Of a DNA stretch of 7,975 bases, positions 5,508 to 7,975 are shown piece by piece. Origin of the DNA: a bacterium (lineage in GTDB: Bacteria; Patescibacteriota; Minisyncoccia; Phycocordibacterales; UBA5272); assembly GCA_023267475.1 (NCBI GenBank), contig JAHFND010000022.1:1-7975 (forward strand), given 5' to 3'. The position numbers and the translations under genes were made by a program. Numbering within the stretch: the stretch's first letter is position 1; each line of letters begins with the position of its first letter. Below the pieces are notes generated by a model. The model saw only the letters and a list, made by a program, of their open reading frames with translations. It made no database searches and was not told where the DNA came from.

Positions 5508-5542
5508 AAAGAAAAACAGCAGAATCTCTGCTGTTTTTCTTT
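5508..5542. terminator. Bidirectional terminator between convergent tRNA-Pro and tRNA-Gly(UCC)
   Basis: Bases 5508-5523 (ending AAAAACAGCAGA) pair perfectly with 5527-5542 (starting TCTGCTGTTTTT) around the loop ATC, making a 16-bp stem with a G/C core and A/T base. Each strand ends the hairpin in a T-rich run, so it can stop transcription from both tRNAs. It starts 4 bp after the tRNA-Pro CCA and ends 5 bp before tRNA-Gly. Confidence 0.88.
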
Positions 5543-5547
5543 TTCTG

Positions 5548-5618
5548 TGCGGCGTAAGAGAATCGAACTCTTGTCTCCTGCTTGGAAGGCAGGCATTCTA
5601 CCACTAAACCAACACCGC
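5548..5618 (-). tRNA. tRNA-Gly (UCC)
   Basis: This 71-nt cloverleaf lies on the minus strand. Its acceptor and D arm match the GCC isoacceptor (GCGGTGT/ACGCCGC). The anticodon stem CCTGC/GCAGG holds the loop CTTCCAA, giving anticodon TCC. The T arm is AAGAG-TTCGATT-CTCTT. After discriminator A comes CAG, so CCA is not encoded. The two genes share most of their sequence, suggesting duplication followed by change of anticodon and T arm. Confidence 0.96.
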
Positions 5619-5637
5619 GACTTCTTATTTGTACAGA

Positions 5638-5652
5638 ATTATACTAACATAA
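5638..5652 (-). promoter_or_regulatory. Promoter core of tRNA-Gly(UCC)
   Basis: The minus strand reads TTATGTTAGTATAAT: the TTATGTTA 8-mer shared with two other tRNAs, followed by a consensus TATAAT (5643-5638), 19 bp before the tRNA. It overlaps the region of the opposite-strand promoter for the small gene at 5692. Confidence 0.65.
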
Positions 5653-5653
5653 T

Positions 5654-5683
5654 TTGTATCTAAATTCAAAAAGGTATTATACT
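5654..5683 (+). promoter_or_regulatory. Promoter of the 97-residue gene (leaderless)
   Basis: TTGTAT (5654-5659) is followed after 18 bp by TATACT (5678-5683). The ATG is only 8 bp past the -10, which puts the expected start site at or next to the A of ATG. No SD exists, so leaderless translation is likely. Confidence 0.55.
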
Positions 5684-5691
5684 GATAAAAT

Positions 5692-5985
5692 ATGAACTTC
5701 AATCAATCCCCAGAAAATAATATTTTAGAATTTAAACCACAAGGAAAACCATCTCTTATTGCCAGCCCTGAATCTAGAGCAAAAAATATTGAAGAATTAA
5801 AAGCGGAAAAAGAATCACTACTACTTGCAATAAAAAACCTAACAGATGCTATACGAGATAGGGGAACAAGTCCAGAACTAGAAGGAAAACTAAAAGGAAA
5901 TCAAACTTTACTAGAAGATGTAGAACTAGCAATAGAAGAGAAGGAAGGTTTTATACCAGAAAAAGGTCTAGAAATGGCGGCTTAA
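5692..5985 (+). CDS. Hypothetical helical-hairpin protein
   Basis: I do not recognise this 97-residue protein. The first 30 residues look flexible and polar (Asn, Pro, Ser). Residues 32-57 (starting NIEELKAEKESLLLAIKNL) and 61-86 (starting PELEGKLKGNQTLLEDVELA) form two amphipathic, Lys/Glu-rich helices separated by RGTSP, suggesting a coiled-coil hairpin. There is no signal peptide, membrane segment, cysteine or catalytic motif. A clear promoter ending 8 bp upstream and a strong terminator immediately after the stop support a real, singly transcribed gene. It converges on the HU gene. No function can be assigned; a small structural or adaptor role is only a guess. Confidence 0.75.
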   Translation: MNFNQSPENNILEFKPQGKPSLIASPESRAKNIEELKAEKESLLLAIKNLTDAIRDRGTSPELEGKLKGNQTLLEDVELAIEEKEGFIPEKGLEMAA

Positions 5986-5987
5986 AA

Positions 5988-6027
5988 AAATACAAAAGCG
6001 CGACCTAACGGTCGCGCTTTTGTATTT
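5988..6027. terminator. Strong terminator shared by the 97-residue gene and HU
   Basis: Bases 5988-6005 pair perfectly with 6010-6027 (18 bp, core GCGCGACC/GGTCGCGC, loop TAAC). On the minus strand the hairpin ends in a run of seven or more T, ideal for stopping HU transcription; this tract overlaps the stop region of the converging gene. On the plus strand the T-rich arm allows weaker termination. Confidence 0.92.
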
Positions 6028-6041
6028 AAAGATTGTGTTAA

Positions 6042-6314
6042 TTACTTAACTGCATCCTTAAGTGCCTTTGCTGCTGAGAACTTAGGAACTTTTGTAGCAG
6101 AAACATGAACTGTTTCTCCTGTCTTTGGGTTTCTTGCTTCACGCGCTTTACGCATTTTTACAGAAAACTTTCCAAGACCTGCGATAGCAACCTCATCACC
6201 CTTTGCAAGAGTTTTTACGATTGTACCGAAGACTGTTTCCACAACCTCTTCTGCTTGCACCTTTGTTGAACCAAGTACTGCATGCACTGCTTCAACGAGT
6301 CCTGCTTTATTCAT
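6042..6314 (-). CDS. hup: HU/IHF-family nucleoid DNA-binding protein
   Basis: This 90-residue protein has the exact length of HU, the dimeric histone-like protein that bends and compacts DNA and helps replication initiation and recombination. It begins MNKAGLVEAV; the GLGKFSVKMRKAREARNPKTG stretch at 46-66 matches the family signature. It includes the intercalating proline P63 at the tip of the DNA-gripping beta-arm. It ends in the usual VPKFSAAKALKDAV helix (76-89). HU homodimer versus IHF-like subunit cannot be decided, but the sequence is closest to HU. No SD precedes the ATG. A leader of about 95 nt with a hairpin separates it from its promoter. It ends at a strong terminator and is a single-gene unit. 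Confidence 0.96.
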   Translation of the reverse strand: MNKAGLVEAVHAVLGSTKVQAEEVVETVFGTIVKTLAKGDEVAIAGLGKFSVKMRKAREARNPKTGETVHVSATKVPKFSAAKALKDAVK

Positions 6315-6329
6315 AGAGTTTGATTGTTA

Positions 6330-6362
6330 TGATATTACGTTTTTCCTAGGATCGTAATATCA
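6330..6362. promoter_or_regulatory. Hairpin in the HU leader
   Basis: TGATATTACG (6330-6339) is perfectly complementary to CGTAATATCA (6353-6362) across a 13-nt loop containing CCTAGG. It lies 16-48 bp before the HU start codon, in a leader without an SD. It may be an RNA control element or a DNA operator for autoregulation; the sequence does not decide between them. Confidence 0.5.
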
Positions 6363-6416
6363 AAAAATAAATTTATTAATTTCCTCGTATGCTAAAACAC
6401 ACGATAGGATAAAATC

Positions 6417-6444
6417 ATTATATACTGCAGGCCTTTTTTAGCAA
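6417..6444 (-). promoter_or_regulatory. Promoter of HU
   Basis: On the minus strand TTGCTA (6444-6439) is followed after 16 bp by a consensus TATAAT (6422-6417). Initiation near 6410 would give a 5' leader of about 95 nt. This is the best -35/-10 pair upstream of HU. Confidence 0.65.
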
Positions 6445-6502
6445 GCCAGATAAACACACAAAAATATTTTGTCAAAATTATCTAAATATATATAAAAAAC
6501 AA

Positions 6503-6528
6503 ATTCCCCGCGATACTTTGCGGGGAAT
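6503..6528 (-). terminator. Rho-independent terminator after the membrane coiled-coil gene
   Basis: ATTCCCCGC (6503-6511) pairs with GCGGGGAAT (6520-6528) around an 8-nt loop. On the minus strand the stem runs into TTTGTTTTTT, a classic terminator for the gene ending at 6548. It separates that gene from the HU promoter. Confidence 0.92.
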
Positions 6529-6541
6529 AGGGGATCTGACT

Positions 6542-6567
6542 ACCCGATTACTGCTTTGTAATCGGGT
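6542..6567. other. 10-bp hairpin across the stop codon of the membrane coiled-coil gene
   Basis: ACCCGATTAC (6542-6551) pairs with GTAATCGGGT (6558-6567) around the loop TGCTTT. It spans the last codons and stop at 6548-6550 and stands 13 bp before the terminator hairpin. It has no T-tract, so it may stabilise the 3' end. Confidence 0.6.
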
Positions 6568-6967
6568 TACTGATCTTGAATTCTGGTTTTTTCTTTGCCG
6601 GACGACATTGTACCGGCTTTTCATCGACGAACGTGGCACACAGCGAGCGAAGATTTCTCTTCTGCCTGGTGATGAGAGATTTCTGATTCTCTATCATCTC
6701 TCTTGCTCCATCTAAATCACCAGAAAGTTTCTCTACTTCTTCGGAAGCCTCTCTGGCCTCCTCTGAAACATTGAGGAAGTCACGATAAAGGTACGAATAC
6801 CTTTCGCGAGACTTCTCCAATCCAGCATGTAGATAAATCAGACTACCTAGCAGAAGCAGTGCAAGCACCGCGCTAAGTAGGCGATGATTCCTTACACGCC
6901 TAGCGTGAGCTGCTATTTCTGCCTTCGCCCTCTCCTTGAGAGAGTCCATTTCTTTATCTGAAGCCAT
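6548..6967 (-). CDS. Single-pass membrane coiled-coil protein, function unknown
   Basis: I do not recognise this 139-residue protein. Residues 1-28 are charged and basic towards the membrane (HARRVRNHR). Residues 30-47 (LLSAVLALLLLGSLIYLH) form one membrane segment, so by the positive-inside rule the C-terminus is probably outside. Residues 50-105 are a charged, heptad-like helix typical of a coiled coil. C110 and C121 flank a short loop and could form a disulfide. The tail is basic, then polar. The layout resembles FtsL/DivIC- or FtsB-type division proteins, but nothing specific supports that. The start is clear: AAAGGAGGT sits 4 nt before the ATG, the best SD in the window. GC is higher (about 42-52% in sampled lines, against about 33% in a recJ line), hinting at different origin or expression. 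It has its own terminator. Confidence 0.82.
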   Translation of the reverse strand: MASDKEMDSLKERAKAEIAAHARRVRNHRLLSAVLALLLLGSLIYLHAGLEKSRERYSYLYRDFLNVSEEAREASEEVEKLSGDLDGAREMIENQKSLITRQKRNLRSLCATFVDEKPVQCRPAKKKPEFKISNPITKQ

Positions 6968-6971
6968 ACAA

Positions 6972-6980
6972 ACCTCCTTT
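6972..6980 (-). promoter_or_regulatory. Strong ribosome binding site for the membrane coiled-coil gene
   Basis: AAAGGAGGT on the minus strand, with GGAGG 5 nt from the ATG at 6967, is a near-ideal Shine-Dalgarno and fixes the start. It contrasts with recJ, cca, yraN, HU and the 97-residue gene, which have none at a useful distance. Confidence 0.85.
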
Positions 6981-7043
6981 TATATTATGCCTTAGCAAGC
7001 GCACAAATTATTGACTGATCTGATGGGAACACTACAAGAAAAC

Positions 7044-7049
7044 ATTATA
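7044..7049 (-). promoter_or_regulatory. Candidate -10 for the membrane coiled-coil gene
   Basis: A consensus TATAAT lies in the 97-bp gap after RNase Y, about 77 bp before the gene start. A consensus TTGACA (7057-7052) is only 2 bp upstream, too close to serve as its -35. No good -35 is correctly spaced, so this is tentative. Confidence 0.35.
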
Positions 7050-7064
7050 GGTGTCAATTTTAAA

Positions 7065-7975
7065 TTAGCGAGCAAACTCGATTACGCGACTCTCGCGAAT
7101 AACATGTATCTTTATCTCTCCAGGGAATCTTAACTCTTGCTCTACACGAATAGCAATCGCGCGTGCGAGATTTCTTGCTTCTAAATCACTTACTAAGGTA
7201 GGGGATACAAATATTCTGATTTCTCTTCCTGCTTGAAGTGCGTATACACGTTCAATACCGGTAAATGACATCGCTAGTGCTTCTAAATCTTCTAGACGTT
7301 TAATGTATCTATCCACTGTGTCACGACGAGCGCCAGGACGGCCACCACTTATAGCATCTGATACTTGTACGATTACACTTTCGATAGTTTCATAAGGATA
7401 CTCTTCATGATGTGCTTGCATTGCGAGCATTACTCTTTCATCTACTCCATATTTCATTAAAATTTTCCTTCCAATCTCTACATGTGTGCCTTGTATTTCA
7501 TGATCTACTGCTTTTCCTATATCGTGAAGAAGTGCGCCAGCTTTAGCCACGTGTACATCCGCACCTAATTCTTGTGCGAGTATTCCAGAAATGTGTGCCA
7601 TCTCAATAGAATGATCTAAAACATTCTGACCATAGCTTGTTCGGAAATATAATCTTCCAATAATTGGAATAAGTTCTTCTGGAATAGAGAGTAGTCCACA
7701 TGCAAGGACTGCTTCTTCTCCTTTCTTTCTCATAAATACTCCTATTTCTTTTTTTGCTTTTTCTAAGCACTCTTCAATCTTTGCAGGCTGGATACGGCCA
7801 TCTTTAATTAACATTTGAAGTGCATTAACAGCAATCGCACGACGCACAGGGTCGAAACATGATACGACGATTGCATTCGGCACTTCATCCACCAAGAGTT
7901 CTACACCGGACAATCTTTCAAATGTTTTTATATTACGTCCTTCCTTCCCAATTATCTTTCCTTTTACTTCTTCAT
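7065..7975 (-). CDS. rny: Ribonuclease Y, C-terminal part (5' end outside window)
   Basis: The frame is open to the right edge: 303 complete codons are visible, ending in TAA at 7065. A TTG at 7913 is an internal leucine codon, not the start. The visible part begins inside the KH RNA-binding domain, with the GxxG loop in KGKIIGKEGRNI (about residues 4-15) and the FDPVRRAIA segment (about 40-48). The HD phosphohydrolase domain has H121, the metal-binding pair in ALLHDIGK (H150, D151), AHHEE near 187-191 and VSDAISGGRPGARRDT near 204-219. RNase Y is a membrane-anchored endoribonuclease that starts mRNA decay; the family is about 520 residues, so about 40% is missing (membrane anchor, coiled coil, start of KH). 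No terminator is seen in the 97 bp after the stop. Confidence 0.96.
   Translation of the reverse strand, partial: EEVKGKIIGKEGRNIKTFERLSGVELLVDEVPNAIVVSCFDPVRRAIAVNALQMLIKDGRIQPAKIEECLEKAKKEIGVFMRKKGEEAVLACGLLSIPEELIPIIGRLYFRTSYGQNVLDHSIEMAHISGILAQELGADVHVAKAGALLHDIGKAVDHEIQGTHVEIGRKILMKYGVDERVMLAMQAHHEEYPYETIESVIVQVSDAISGGRPGARRDTVDRYIKRLEDLEALAMSFTGIERVYALQAGREIRIFVSPTLVSDLEARNLARAIAIRVEQELRFPGEIKIHVIRESRVIEFAR

Noticed and set aside
5295..5663. Frames on both strands over tRNA-Pro and tRNA-Gly(UCC), with peptides such as GMPGFEPG
   Set aside because: These peptides are translations of conserved tRNA arms, a familiar annotation artefact.
7911..7913. TTG as the start codon of the HD-domain protein
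   Set aside because: The frame stays open to the right edge and the upstream codons encode the KH-domain GKEG loop of RNase Y, so the gene is truncated by the window.
1..7975. CRISPR array, insertion sequence, toxin-antitoxin or defence system
   Set aside because: No regularly spaced repeats, transposase, Cas or toxin-like reading frames were found; repeats seen are tRNA-related or simple hairpins.
1..7975. Alternative genetic code (TGA as glycine or tryptophan), as in some CPR lineages
   Set aside because: No gene ends in TGA, but long genes such as recJ and cca have no internal TGA either, so there is no positive sign of recoding.

Overview
The window is AT-rich (about 35-40% GC by rough line counts) and compactly coded. 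It reads like a small-genome bacterium, most plausibly a Patescibacteria/CPR member of Parcubacteria type. That assignment is an inference from four things: the divergent ComEC/RecJ/CCA-transferase sequences, the tight overlaps, several starts without Shine-Dalgarno sequences, and the mix of tRNAs with and without encoded CCA. No rRNA or other taxonomic marker is present. All complete genes stop at TAA or TAG, and long reading frames have no internal TGA, so nothing suggests an altered code.

Left arm (1-4302, all minus strand, read right to left): cca, recJ, rnhA, then the N-terminus of a ComEC-like DNA-uptake channel that leaves the window at base 1. recJ-rnhA-comEC are 7 bp apart or overlap by 17 bp and are probably one transcript. 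The set joins DNA import, single-strand exonuclease, RNA:DNA hybrid removal and tRNA 3'-end repair.

Centre (4303-5690): four tRNA genes, Arg(UCG) +, Gly(GCC) -, Pro(UGG) + and Gly(UCC) -, plus yraN (+). All four tRNAs have very similar TTATGTTAGAAT-like promoter cores. The 252-bp gap between tRNA-Gly(GCC) and yraN holds a cluster of DnaA-box-like 9-mers, an AT-rich stretch and a near-perfect parS (ParB-binding) palindrome. Together these make a candidate replication-origin or segregation locus, the most interesting feature of the window. The 252-bp gap between tRNA-Arg and tRNA-Gly(GCC) is non-coding and rich in hairpins. It carries a 17-bp copy of the tRNA-Gly 3' end and a shorter inverted copy.

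Right arm (5692-7975): a small, apparently leaderless helical protein of unknown function (+) converges on an HU-type nucleoid protein (-) across a strong shared terminator. Next, on the minus strand, come an unrecognised single-pass membrane coiled-coil protein with a textbook ribosome binding site and higher GC, and the C-terminal 303 residues of RNase Y, whose start lies beyond the right edge.

No CRISPR array, insertion sequence, transposase or defence system is visible.
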